59,515 nt of DNA, taken from positions 1 through 59,515 of IMG/VR virus record IMGVR_UViG_3300022699_000433. One strand, written 5' to 3'. Made by a program: the position numbers and the translations under genes. This stretch comes from a virus. The notes below the pieces were generated by a model that was not told the origin of the DNA, searched no databases, and was given only the letters and a program-made list of their open reading frames with translations. Shown in pieces: positions 17,650-24,619 of the stretch (the stretch's first letter is position 1; each line of letters starts with the position of its first letter).

Positions 17650-18705
17650 TCATTTGTGCTTTTTACTCTTGTTTTTAGGAATGGTAATGGCCGGCAGCAT
17701 CTCTACCGTGGAGCGAAGCAGGGTCATGTCGCTGTGCTGGTAGATGCGGGCGGTGGTATCGGGCCGGGAGTGGCCGAGGATGTCGGCTGTCGGCCGTGTG
17801 CCCCCTCCCATTGAAAGGATCGCAGTGGCAAAAGCGTGACGGAAGGCGTAGGGAGTAAGCTTGCGCCTGATGCCGGCTTTTTCTTTGGCTGTTCTAAAGC
17901 TTTTGATGATCCGGTTCACGGGCCTGCCGCGAAAGGTAATGATGGGACCTTGAGAATCAGCTGCTTGTCGACGCCATTTCTTGAGTTGTGCCGTTAACAC
18001 CGGGTGCAGCGGTGCCCTCCTGAAAACAGGTCCTCCCTTCCGGCTTGAGCGAATGAGGATGGTTCGCTCCTTAAAATCTACATCAGCCCAGGTAAGCTTC
18101 AAAAGTTCCGTGGCACCGGGCCGGATCCCTGTGTAATAGCTGATAACCAAAGCCTTGACCAGGTGCGGCGGGCAGTATTGCAATAACCGATTGATTTCAT
18201 CGAGGGTGGGAGGGTTAATGATCTCATCGTCCCTGGTCGGCTTTTTGTAGCCGGCGATAGGGTTGTGCATGATGTGCCGTCGGGATACCGCCCAGTTGAT
18301 GATAGCCTGGATGTCGGAGAGCTCCCGGTGCACGGTGGTGCGTTTTACACCCTGCTGCAGGCGCCTGGCCACATATTGATCCATGCGGCGCATCGTAAGC
18401 GCAAGTATATTGGCAGTGCCCAGCTCGGGGAGGATAACGCTTTTCAGTTTATAGTAAAGCGCATTGCTGCTGCTGGTGGCAAGCAGGCCTTGTTTAGCCT
18501 CCAGGTATTGGTTGGCAAGATCTTCGAAGGTGGGGGCGTATTCGCCGGGCGTGCGTTTTTGATAGGGCCTGAGATCGAGTTCGTCGTTTCGTTCGCGCGC
18601 CTTCCGCTCGCCCTCCAGGCCCCGTCCGAAATATTCCCATCTGACTTTGCCGTCTTCCCGGTGCACCACCGCCCAGCGGCCGTCTTTGCGAAGATGTACA
18701 GACAT
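17650..18705 (-). CDS. int: Phage tyrosine integrase
   Basis: 351 aa, full length for a phage integrase. It has an N-terminal arm-binding-like region, a core-binding SAM-like domain (about 55-155) and a catalytic domain with Arg195 (TGIRPGATE), Lys near 223, Arg289 in YAFRHAFAT, His312 in LGH and Tyr322 in IYQHS. The usual first His of box II is Tyr286, a tolerated variant. It lies 70 bases from the tRNA-Pro fragment and points toward it, so it is the enzyme expected to integrate the phage there. Confidence 0.93.
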   Translation of the reverse strand: MSVHLRKDGRWAVVHREDGKVRWEYFGRGLEGERKARERNDELDLRPYQKRTPGEYAPTFEDLANQYLEAKQGLLATSSSNALYYKLKSVILPELGTANILALTMRRMDQYVARRLQQGVKRTTVHRELSDIQAIINWAVSRRHIMHNPIAGYKKPTRDDEIINPPTLDEINRLLQYCPPHLVKALVISYYTGIRPGATELLKLTWADVDFKERTILIRSSRKGGPVFRRAPLHPVLTAQLKKWRRQAADSQGPIITFRGRPVNRIIKSFRTAKEKAGIRRKLTPYAFRHAFATAILSMGGGTRPTADILGHSRPDTTARIYQHSDMTLLRSTVEMLPAITIPKNKSKKHK

Positions 18706-18727
18706 AGTATTTTTTATTTAATGATGG

Positions 18728-19261
18728 TCAACATCCCCCGCTTTTGAGTTTTTTTTCCTGTTCATATTTGATTCGTTCATAGAAGCCGTGGATCTTCTCG
18801 ATGATCTGCTGGAACCGATTTAGCTCATGATCCCGGATATAGAGCATTTCCTTGACCAGCCGCAAGGCGTATTCGGGATCATAGAGGATTGTCCTGAACT
18901 CTTGAATGGCCCTTTCCTGTGCAAGAGTATAGTCAGGTAAAGGCCGGTCGTCGATCGTCGATTCTGGGGCATCCTCGCTGCCGTGAGAAGGTGATTTCGC
19001 AATACCGAATATTTCCTGTTCATGCTTTCCGAAGAAAACCCACTCGATTGCCATCCAGCCGAGATCTTCTCTCTGAAGCATAGCTTTAAGCAGCCGATCA
19101 TTCAAAGGAACCTTCCCTTGTTTCATGTCACTCAAGCTTGATTGGGCTATTTGCGCCTGTTCTGCCAGTGCATTCTGTCGTATTTTTTTGTGATCGAGAA
19201 TTCGATTCAATCGTTCTGCTTGAGCCATCTGATTCAGGTATTTTGAATTATTATTCGTCAT
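18728..19261 (-). CDS. XRE-family phage repressor
   Basis: 177 aa from ATG 19261; a TTG 21 bases upstream is less likely. Residues about 15-60 form a Cro/CI-type helix-turn-helix (NALAEQAQIAQSSLSDMKQG). The rest is charged and helical, with no LexA-like Ser/Lys protease dyad that I can see. It is transcribed divergently from the Cro-like gene at 19370 across a short promoter/operator region, the usual lysogeny switch, and the integrase lies downstream on the same strand. Confidence 0.8.
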   Translation of the reverse strand: MTNNNSKYLNQMAQAERLNRILDHKKIRQNALAEQAQIAQSSLSDMKQGKVPLNDRLLKAMLQREDLGWMAIEWVFFGKHEQEIFGIAKSPSHGSEDAPESTIDDRPLPDYTLAQERAIQEFRTILYDPEYALRLVKEMLYIRDHELNRFQQIIEKIHGFYERIKYEQEKKLKSGGC

Positions 19262-19275
19262 AGCGAACTTTTTCC

Positions 19276-19303
19276 TTGACAAGGATTCGGTATTACGTAT
19301 CCT
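19276..19303 (+). promoter_or_regulatory. Rightward early promoter with overlapping operators
   Basis: TTGACA at 19276 and TATCCT at 19298 are separated by 16 bases, giving a good sigma-70 match toward the Cro-like gene. Short palindromes lie within it (TCCTTGACAAGGA and TCCTAGGA), which may be repressor half-sites. It overlaps the repressor's own 5' end. Confidence 0.6.
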
Positions 19304-19369
19304 AGGACCTACCTAACCGCCACGTGCTAGCAACCCATCGCAAAATGCTACGAAAGGAGGGTATTAGCC

Positions 19370-19678
19370 ATGGCAATACCTCTTAATAACCTTTCTATGT
19401 ATCATAAGACACAGGAAAAACCAAGCAAAAACGCCCGGGCTCTTCAGACCTTGAAAGACCTGGGATACTCGCTCACAAACATCCGCCTTTGTTTCTCGAA
19501 GCTCACCGGCATTAGTCAACCCGCCATCGCAGAGGAGCTCAAGATCTCCCGGCAAAACGTGACGCTGCACTTAGGCGGGTACCGGAGCAATCGTCTGATC
19601 CAAGCGAAGATCGCCGAGCTCTACGAGGTGCCGGTGGAGGAGTTTTTCCATGTCCCTCAGGAAGATCACGCCGACTGA
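19370..19678 (+). CDS. Cro-like DNA-binding protein
   Basis: 102 aa with a perfectly spaced AAAGGAGG ribosome site. Residues about 44-75 form a helix-turn-helix (GISQPAIAEELKISRQNVTLH). As the first gene rightward of the switch it probably controls the lytic/lysogenic decision or early transcription. Its stop overlaps the start of the next gene by 29 bases. Confidence 0.7.
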   Translation: MAIPLNNLSMYHKTQEKPSKNARALQTLKDLGYSLTNIRLCFSKLTGISQPAIAEELKISRQNVTLHLGGYRSNRLIQAKIAELYEVPVEEFFHVPQEDHAD

Positions 19679-19898
19679 TCTGGCGATCCACAGCATTGAT
19701 GAGATGATCAAAGAGCTCAAGCTCAGACGGGCGGAGCTGGTTGCAACCCTGCCGAAGGGCAGGAACACGGCCGCCGAGGGGAAAGTTTATAACCCCCGGA
19801 CGGGCAAAAAAGAGCCCTACGGCCATACCGCCAAAACGAAAGGAGGCCGCCGTGAACACGGCTCAGCGGAGCAAACGGGCACGGCAGATTATGCGTGA
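19650..19898 (+). CDS. Small early phage protein
   Basis: 82 aa, N-terminal helical segment (AIHSIDEMIKELKLRRAELVATL) followed by a basic, glycine-rich tail (NPRTGKKEPYGHTAKTKGG). No family recognised. It overlaps both neighbours, as usual in dense phage early operons. Confidence 0.5.
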   Translation: MSLRKITPTDLAIHSIDEMIKELKLRRAELVATLPKGRNTAAEGKVYNPRTGKKEPYGHTAKTKGGRREHGSAEQTGTADYA

Positions 19899-20067
19899 AG
19901 CCCGGTTTGCAGGTTTGTTCCGGAACTTTCAACATCCCTCCCACGTCCCTACGGGCGATCAAAAATTCATCCGCCGGATAGCGGAGCGGCGGCCCTTTAT
20001 TATGTACCGGATCCCCGGCGCACGGAATCCGTTGCCGGGGATTTTCTCTATGGAGCAAGGGCGATGA
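19852..20067 (+). CDS. Small basic early phage protein
   Basis: 71 aa from GTG 19852, which is preceded by AAAGGAGG with six bases between; this ribosome site decides the start over a longer frame. The product is basic (MNTAQRSKRARQIMREARF...). It overlaps the previous gene and its stop overlaps the next ATG by four bases. Function unknown. Confidence 0.5.
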   Translation: MNTAQRSKRARQIMREARFAGLFRNFQHPSHVPTGDQKFIRRIAERRPFIMYRIPGARNPLPGIFSMEQGR

Positions 20068-20153
20068 GCAAAGAAGCCCGGATGCTGACGAACGTGAGCA
20101 TCATCACGGGGATCTTCGGGTTGGTTTGTTTCTTGATCACGATCTTTCTATGA
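20064..20153 (+). CDS. Tiny membrane protein
   Basis: 29 aa with one transmembrane helix (VSIITGIFGLVCFLITIFL) after a short charged N-terminus. The ATGA overlap with the previous gene and a GCAAGGGC ribosome-like site support it. Function unknown. Confidence 0.45.
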   Translation: MSKEARMLTNVSIITGIFGLVCFLITIFL

Positions 20154-20165
20154 AAGGCGGGCGTT

Positions 20166-20354
20166 ATGAACATGAACGATTATATTTTCGACTGCGAAGA
20201 AGCGCTGCGGCTGGCTCTCGGTAATAGGCGCCGCGCCCGAGGGCGAAGAAAGCAGGGCGCGACGCCGGGCACGAGGCGCAGGCCCCGCCCGCAGGCTTCA
20301 AGCAATAGGGCAGCCGGAGAAGACAAAGACGAGGCAGATCATGAACGCACTTGA
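20166..20354 (+). CDS. Small Arg-rich early phage protein
   Basis: 62 aa. The N-terminus is acidic and aromatic (MNMNDYIFDCEEALRLAL); the rest is Arg/Gly rich and low in complexity. Its end overlaps the DUF3310 gene by 14 bases. No function can be proposed. Confidence 0.4.
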   Translation: MNMNDYIFDCEEALRLALGNRRRARGRRKQGATPGTRRRPRPQASSNRAAGEDKDEADHERT

Positions 20355-20598
20355 CCGACAAGTCGGCGGCAGCCATTACAAGCAGTACAAAATTCAACCC
20401 TATGAGTTTTTTATCGTTAATAAAATCCCCCACCATAAGGCAGCCATAATCCGCCGGATCCTCCGCTATGATCATCCGACCGGCGGCGGAGTAAAGGACC
20501 TTAACAAGATCATGCATGAAGTAGAAATGATTAAGGAACTGGAAGGATGGGAAGAAAACCCTAAAGAGCAAAAAGACAGTAAACCAGGTTCAGAATAA
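20341..20598 (+). CDS. DUF3310 family phage protein
   Basis: 85 aa. The motif VGGSHYK near residues 8-14, followed by IQPYEFFIVNK and a conserved charged C-terminal half, is the DUF3310 (SaV-like) pattern common in phage early regions. The usual GN-IKYI segment is replaced by HHKAAIIRRILRYD. Some members are annotated as nucleotide kinases on weak grounds; I make no activity claim. Confidence 0.7.
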   Translation: MNALDRQVGGSHYKQYKIQPYEFFIVNKIPHHKAAIIRRILRYDHPTGGGVKDLNKIMHEVEMIKELEGWEENPKEQKDSKPGSE

Positions 20599-20617
20599 AA
20601 CGTGAAAGGCCCGAGCC

Positions 20618-20950
20618 ATGATCACCATACGAATCGAACGACACGACAGGGACAACATTGCCAAGTTATGGCACTTGATTGACGAAGGCTGGTCGGTGCT
20701 TTCGGTGACCTGCAATTACAAACGCAAGATCTACACCATAAGGCTGACGGAAGACCCGTGGCCTGCGGCAATGCTAACCTGTCCGGTATGTAAACAGCGG
20801 CGGAGGCCGTGCGATTTTACCTTCGAAGAAACCCAGGGTGAATTTGCGTGCACCTATTGCCGGCCGCGGGTGTATCACGGCCGGCACGTAACGAAAGGAG
20901 TCAGCTGTGGCTATTACGAAAATCAACGATCAGTGGGCCACCAAGGATGA
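20618..20950 (+). CDS. Zinc-ribbon early phage protein
   Basis: 110 aa. CPVCKQ at about residues 55-60 and CTYCRP at about 83-88 form a likely four-cysteine zinc ribbon with about 24 residues between the pairs. The N-terminal half looks beta-rich. It overlaps the next gene by 44 bases. Role unknown, perhaps nucleic-acid or protein binding. Confidence 0.5.
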   Translation: MITIRIERHDRDNIAKLWHLIDEGWSVLSVTCNYKRKIYTIRLTEDPWPAAMLTCPVCKQRRRPCDFTFEETQGEFACTYCRPRVYHGRHVTKGVSCGYYENQRSVGHQG

Positions 20951-21218
20951 ATTTGAGAGTGAGGAATTTGAGGGGGCTATGATCAAGGAGCAAGTGCGTG
21001 TGTACCTTGATTCAAAAACGTTTGGGCAGCTCCTAGAGCTGGGCGAACAGCACGGCATCTTTGCTGATCAGAAGGCACAGGCGTTTCTCTACGAAAAGCT
21101 CGGCAAGAAACGCAAGAGTTGGAAGAGCTGCAAGAAATCGGAGCTCAAACGGGTGTTTCTGGAATCCGGCGTGGATCTGGCCGGCAAGGTGCCCGCTGAG
21201 ATTTTACGGATTGAATGA
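20907..21218 (+). CDS. Hypothetical early phage protein
   Basis: 103 aa starting at GTG 20907, with AAAGGAG six bases before it. It is mostly charged and helical (FEGAMIKEQVRVYLDSKTF...), with a lysine-rich stretch KKRKSWKSCKK. No family recognised. Confidence 0.5.
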   Translation: MAITKINDQWATKDEFESEEFEGAMIKEQVRVYLDSKTFGQLLELGEQHGIFADQKAQAFLYEKLGKKRKSWKSCKKSELKRVFLESGVDLAGKVPAEILRIE

Positions 21219-21233
21219 AGGCCGGAGGTATAG

Positions 21234-21371
21234 ATGGGCGAGAGCATAGAAACCATCAGCGCCATAATTCTGTTTCTAGGGCTGTTCGTTCGATACCCCA
21301 GGATTGCCATAGCCGTGGCATACCTGATCGGCATGAGTAACGGATTATATGTAGCATATCATTTGGCGTGA
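21234..21371 (+). CDS. Small membrane protein
   Basis: 45 aa with two hydrophobic segments (ISAIILFLGLFV and IAIAVAYLIGM) separated by RYPR. GGAGG seven bases before ATG supports translation. It may be a phage membrane-associated accessory or an early holin-like peptide; nothing decides this. Confidence 0.45.
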   Translation: MGESIETISAIILFLGLFVRYPRIAIAVAYLIGMSNGLYVAYHLA

Positions 21372-21390
21372 AAGACGGCAGGCTGAGCCG

Positions 21391-21642
21391 GTGAAAGAGA
21401 TCGTGTTCAAGGACGGCCACAAGATTACCACCCCTTGGCTGCGGAGCGAAGAAGCCGCGGCTTACTGCGGTCTGGCGAAGAGCTCGTTTTACCGAAAAGC
21501 GACCGGTGTCCCTTTCGGCGGCAGCGGCAGCCAGCGTATGTACCACGTGGACGTGCTCGACGACTGGATGGCCGGCAAACTGGAAGTGCCCTTTGAGCCG
21601 GAAGGAAAAAGCGGCGTCGAGGTGGTGACCGACGAGGCATGA
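21391..21642 (+). CDS. Excisionase-like helix-turn-helix protein
   Basis: 83 aa from GTG. TTPWLRSEEAAAYCGLAKSS is the winged helix-turn-helix of the HTH_17/AlpA/excisionase type, followed by the wing (RMYHVDVLDDWM). Such proteins act as recombination directionality factors or regulators; excision of this prophage is a natural guess but not proved. Confidence 0.6.
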   Translation: MKEIVFKDGHKITTPWLRSEEAAAYCGLAKSSFYRKATGVPFGGSGSQRMYHVDVLDDWMAGKLEVPFEPEGKSGVEVVTDEA

Positions 21643-21668
21643 AGGCCAGCAGGGGATCCTGAGAAAGC

Positions 21669-21842
21669 ATGTATAGACACGAGGAGATTGAGATCATTAT
21701 GGAATTTATCATGATGCGGATCAATGCGCACTGGCACTGGCTGGGGCCGCTCTTGCTCGGCTGCCTGGTCGTGATGCTGGCATGGGTGATTATGGACATC
21801 GTAAGAGGCGAATACAGCGAGAAAAGAGATCGCTATGTTTGA
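21669..21842 (+). CDS. Small single-pass membrane protein
   Basis: 57 aa, one strong transmembrane helix (LGPLLLGCLVVMLAWVIMDI) flanked by charged ends. The stop overlaps the next start by eight bases. Function unknown. Confidence 0.45.
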   Translation: MYRHEEIEIIMEFIMMRINAHWHWLGPLLLGCLVVMLAWVIMDIVRGEYSEKRDRYV

Positions 21843-21978
21843 GATCGTAATCAAGAAAAAGGCGGAGATCATAGAAAAAGAAGGCTACGAGTGGCAAGTG
21901 ATCGGCGAGACCGTCATGAACCATGAAGAGATCGAGCAGCTTTCGAGCAGAACATACGGCAGAGAGTTAAATAGCTAG
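21835..21978 (+). CDS. Small hypothetical early protein
   Basis: 47 aa, Lys/Glu-rich (MFEIVIKKKAEIIEKEG then YEWQVIGETVMNHEEI). It overlaps the previous gene and has GAGAAAAGAG upstream. No function recognised. Confidence 0.4.
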   Translation: MFEIVIKKKAEIIEKEGYEWQVIGETVMNHEEIEQLSSRTYGRELNS

Positions 21979-22025
21979 GATTTGAAAAAAAACTCTACGG
22001 GTACACGCCTGTAATAAATAAGGCC

Positions 22026-22112
22026 GTGGTGAAAGAGATCGAAATCTTGCGTCAGAGGGTCGAGGATCTGGACCTGGTGGCCGTGATCAGGGCGATCAAC
22101 AAGATCGATTAA
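22026..22112 (+). CDS. Possible tiny helical peptide
   Basis: 28 aa from GTG (MVKEIEILRQRVEDLDLV...), stopping just before the ribosome site of the next gene. The frame is open about 45 bases further upstream without a good start, so it could be the end of a decayed gene. Weak. Confidence 0.25.
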   Translation: MVKEIEILRQRVEDLDLVAVIRAINKID

Positions 22113-22126
22113 AGGAGGTGACGATA

Positions 22127-22705
22127 ATGAATGCAGAGCTTACGTCGACCGATGGTCTGCGACTGATTGCAAAGGAACGGATTAGGCAGATTGAAGAGGA
22201 AGGCTGGATTGCGGCGCATGATGATCTTTATAACCCAGACGGTGAACTCTTGGCCGCCGCGGTTTGTTATGCAACGCCCATGAAGGTTTTTAAAAAAGAA
22301 AAATTACATGGCGGGCTTCAATTTGTGGATCCCTGGCCATGGAGTATGGACCTCGATAAGCGGATGGTCTATGGGGTGAACCGCCGAGACTACGCAGGCG
22401 TGATCCCCGATCCGGAGACCTATACACAGCTAGAGAAGATTGATTTGCTGGCAAAAGCAGGGGCTCTTATCGCGGCCGAGATCGACCGGGAAATGCGAAC
22501 GCTGCTTGACGGCCCTGCCTCGAACCAAGTGAAGCGATTTATGGCCCATCATCTGATCGAGGTTTTGGGCGGGAGAGATGAGGACAACGTATGGGAGATC
22601 TACTGCGAGTGGTGTGCAAAAGAAAATACCCCGATAGTGGGCCGAAACCAGTTTACGATACAGTTCAAGGCACTTATTGCTCGGATAGAGAATGAAGAGC
22701 GTTGA
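22127..22705 (+). CDS. Conserved phage protein of unknown function
   Basis: 192 aa from ATG 22127, eight bases after AAAGGAGGTG; a GTG within that ribosome site gives three more residues but is unlikely. The N-terminus has the widespread phage pattern RIRQIEEEGW, HDDLYNPDGELLAAAVCYA, with a later WPW and a KAGALIAAEIDR helix, known from many phages without assigned activity. The C-terminal third is less typical. It overlaps the next small gene by 14 bases. Confidence 0.65.
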   Translation: MNAELTSTDGLRLIAKERIRQIEEEGWIAAHDDLYNPDGELLAAAVCYATPMKVFKKEKLHGGLQFVDPWPWSMDLDKRMVYGVNRRDYAGVIPDPETYTQLEKIDLLAKAGALIAAEIDREMRTLLDGPASNQVKRFMAHHLIEVLGGRDEDNVWEIYCEWCAKENTPIVGRNQFTIQFKALIARIENEER

Positions 22706-22859
22706 TGAGATTGTCAGTGAAATCGCCGAGCGGTCGCTTGCAGTGAATGGACCGAATGAGGTTTCAAATCTCTATACGGTCATGATGGAGATACATCGCG
22801 CGGTCGGCGATCTCATGGCGCAGATTCTAGAGCAAAAGAGGAACGCGAAAGGAGCATAA
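22692..22859 (+). CDS. Small helical protein
   Basis: 55 aa, amphipathic helices (VDEIVSEIAERSLAVN then YTVMMEIHRAVGDLMAQIL). It overlaps the previous gene and abuts the exonuclease gene. Function unknown. Confidence 0.45.
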   Translation: MKSVDEIVSEIAERSLAVNGPNEVSNLYTVMMEIHRAVGDLMAQILEQKRNAKGA

Positions 22860-23618
22860 ATGAACCTGGAACGATATGTCGTCTATGACGTAGAAGTGCT
22901 TAGGGATCCCGCAACGGTTGATGGCGCTTGGGATAATCCCGAAGCCCTGGGCTTTGCCTCTGCGGTGGTCTATTCGTATGAAACAAATCGCTACCATTTC
23001 TTTTTGCACCTGAAGCAACGGAAAGATCTGCTGCGGTTTTTAACAGGCAAAATTGCCGTCAGTTTTAACGGGATCAAGTTCGACTCTCGGGTGCTGCTCG
23101 GCAACAACCGCGAGCTGGATGCAGACGGTTGCACCCGCACAGACGGCCGCACCGGCAAGGATATTCTGTGGTGGGATAACTACGATATCCTGCTTGAGTA
23201 CATCAAAGCCACGTTTGGTTTTGAAACCGTGGCCGAGGCCGAGGAAAAGCTCGGCGACAAAGCTATCCATGATGGTACGTTCAGCCTGGACGGGCTGGGT
23301 GAAGGCACTCTGGGTATGCGAAAATCCGGCCACGGCGCCGCAGCTCCGTATCTGTATGATGCGGGCCGGTGGTTGGAGCTGCTTGCCTACAACCTCCAGG
23401 ATGTGAGGATTACCAAACACCTCTTCGATTTTGTCCTCGCTCATGGTTTTGTGTTCGACCGGCTCGGTCGGGCCGTGAAGCTCGAGACAATCCCTCAATC
23501 ATCACATGCCGTATTCGCAGAACAGCGGTGTGTTTGCCCAATTTGCGGTCAACCGCACCCATATCGCAGCAGTGGCGGGTCTGGCTGTGGTACCGGCACG
23601 GATCAACCTTTGGTTTGA
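22860..23618 (+). CDS. RNase H-fold DEDD-type 3'-5' exonuclease
   Basis: 252 aa. YDVEV (Asp10, Glu12), SFNGIKFD (Asn70 to Asp75) and YNLQDV with Asp near 181 match the three Exo motifs of DEDDy exonucleases, as in proofreading domains, so it likely degrades or proofreads DNA during phage replication. GAAAGGAG upstream supports the start. The last 45 residues (with CPICGQPH) are unusual for the family, and a second frame overlaps this end, so a local frameshift is possible. Confidence 0.7.
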   Translation: MNLERYVVYDVEVLRDPATVDGAWDNPEALGFASAVVYSYETNRYHFFLHLKQRKDLLRFLTGKIAVSFNGIKFDSRVLLGNNRELDADGCTRTDGRTGKDILWWDNYDILLEYIKATFGFETVAEAEEKLGDKAIHDGTFSLDGLGEGTLGMRKSGHGAAAPYLYDAGRWLELLAYNLQDVRITKHLFDFVLAHGFVFDRLGRAVKLETIPQSSHAVFAEQRCVCPICGQPHPYRSSGGSGCGTGTDQPLV

Positions 23619-23835
23619 TCCGAGCTGCGTAATGCCGGGAGAGGTGCAGTTTTATGTGGATTTTTATGAGGCGAGGGACGGCGGCTATCCCTATCTGCAT
23701 AATTCCAGGCGCGTGGCTATCCTAGATGCGACAAAACTCACGCCCGAGGAGATAGAGAAAATAATCCTCATTAATACCAAACACTTTAATCGGCGATGGA
23801 CCTACCGAAAAACCTATCAACCAACAATTGGATAG
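23506..23835 (+). CDS. Hypothetical protein overlapping the exonuclease end
   Basis: 109 aa from ATG 23506, or 64 aa from GTG 23644. The part after 23644 looks most like real protein (FYVDFYEARDGGYPYLHNSR, then LTPEEIEKIILINTKHF). The first 40 residues lie in a second frame of the exonuclease gene and may not be translated. Unknown family. Confidence 0.45.
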   Translation: MPYSQNSGVFAQFAVNRTHIAAVAGLAVVPARINLWFDPSCVMPGEVQFYVDFYEARDGGYPYLHNSRRVAILDATKLTPEEIEKIILINTKHFNRRWTYRKTYQPTIG

Positions 23836-23843
23836 GGTTTGTG

Positions 23844-23897
23844 ATGAAACGCATACGGGACTTCCGGAACTTTAAAAAGCAACAAAATGAGCAGTAA
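23844..23897 (+). CDS. Possible leader peptide before primase
   Basis: 17 aa, very basic (MKRIRDFRNFKKQQNEQ). Its TAATG stop/start overlap with the primase gene is typical of translational coupling, which is the only support. Confidence 0.3.
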   Translation: MKRIRDFRNFKKQQNEQ

Positions 23898-24619
23898 TGC
23901 CGAAACGAGTGTATGATCTATTCTTCGAACCGGGCGAGGTGGTGGAGATCCGCGCGTTCGGCCTCGCCGGCAAAAACAGGGCCTGGCAGGACTATGCCCG
24001 GAAAAACGCCGCCGTTTCAGGCTACTTTAATAATGCCGAGGACTTCGCCCGCAGCGCCCAGGCCCTGGAGGTCGCCAAGGCGACCGGGGTGTATTTCACC
24101 CTCAACCCCTGTGATCCTTCCCTGCTTGCCCGGGCCAATAACCGCCTCGTGGCACAGCCGAAAGCCACCACCAGCGACCAAAATATCAAGTGTCTGCGGT
24201 GGCTGCCCATTGACCTGGATCCCAAGCGGCCATCGGAGATCAGCGCCACCGACCAGGAGATAAAAGAAGCCGAGACCCTCGCCCGCGACATTACCCACTG
24301 GCTGGAGGGAGACCTGGGTTTTTCCAGGGGTATTAGGGGCTTTTCGGGCAATGGGTACCACATCGTGTACCGTCTGCCGGATCTGCCCAACGACGATGAG
24401 CACAAAGGGCTGATCAAAAAGGCACTCCAGGCGATTGAGGAGAAATTCCGGAACACCAACGTCCTGGTCGACCTCACCGTGTTCAACCCGGCCCGGATCT
24501 GGAAACTTTACGGGACCACCGGCAGGAAGGGCGATTCAACCCCCGATCGGCCGCATCGCAAAAGCTACCTCTTTTCTGAGCAGGCGGCCACGTTGTCGGA
24601 GGTGGAGGTGACCGTGTGA
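23897..24619 (+). CDS. Archaeo-eukaryotic-type (AEP) primase
   Basis: 240 aa. PIDLDPKRP places the metal-binding DLD at residues 106-108, SGNGYHI the His at 155, and VDLTVFNPARIWKLYGT the third acidic residue (Asp192) and nucleotide-binding Arg/Lys. This is the catalytic core of the prim-pol/AEP superfamily found in phages and plasmids. It should make primers for phage DNA replication and is coupled by a four-base overlap to the helicase, the usual partner. Confidence 0.85.
   Translation: MPKRVYDLFFEPGEVVEIRAFGLAGKNRAWQDYARKNAAVSGYFNNAEDFARSAQALEVAKATGVYFTLNPCDPSLLARANNRLVAQPKATTSDQNIKCLRWLPIDLDPKRPSEISATDQEIKEAETLARDITHWLEGDLGFSRGIRGFSGNGYHIVYRLPDLPNDDEHKGLIKKALQAIEEKFRNTNVLVDLTVFNPARIWKLYGTTGRKGDSTPDRPHRKSYLFSEQAATLSEVEVTV

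Noticed and set aside
23506-23618. Considered a frameshift that would join the exonuclease and the following frame
   Set aside because: The two frames show no family similarity across the junction that would prove a fusion; overlap of separate genes is equally likely.
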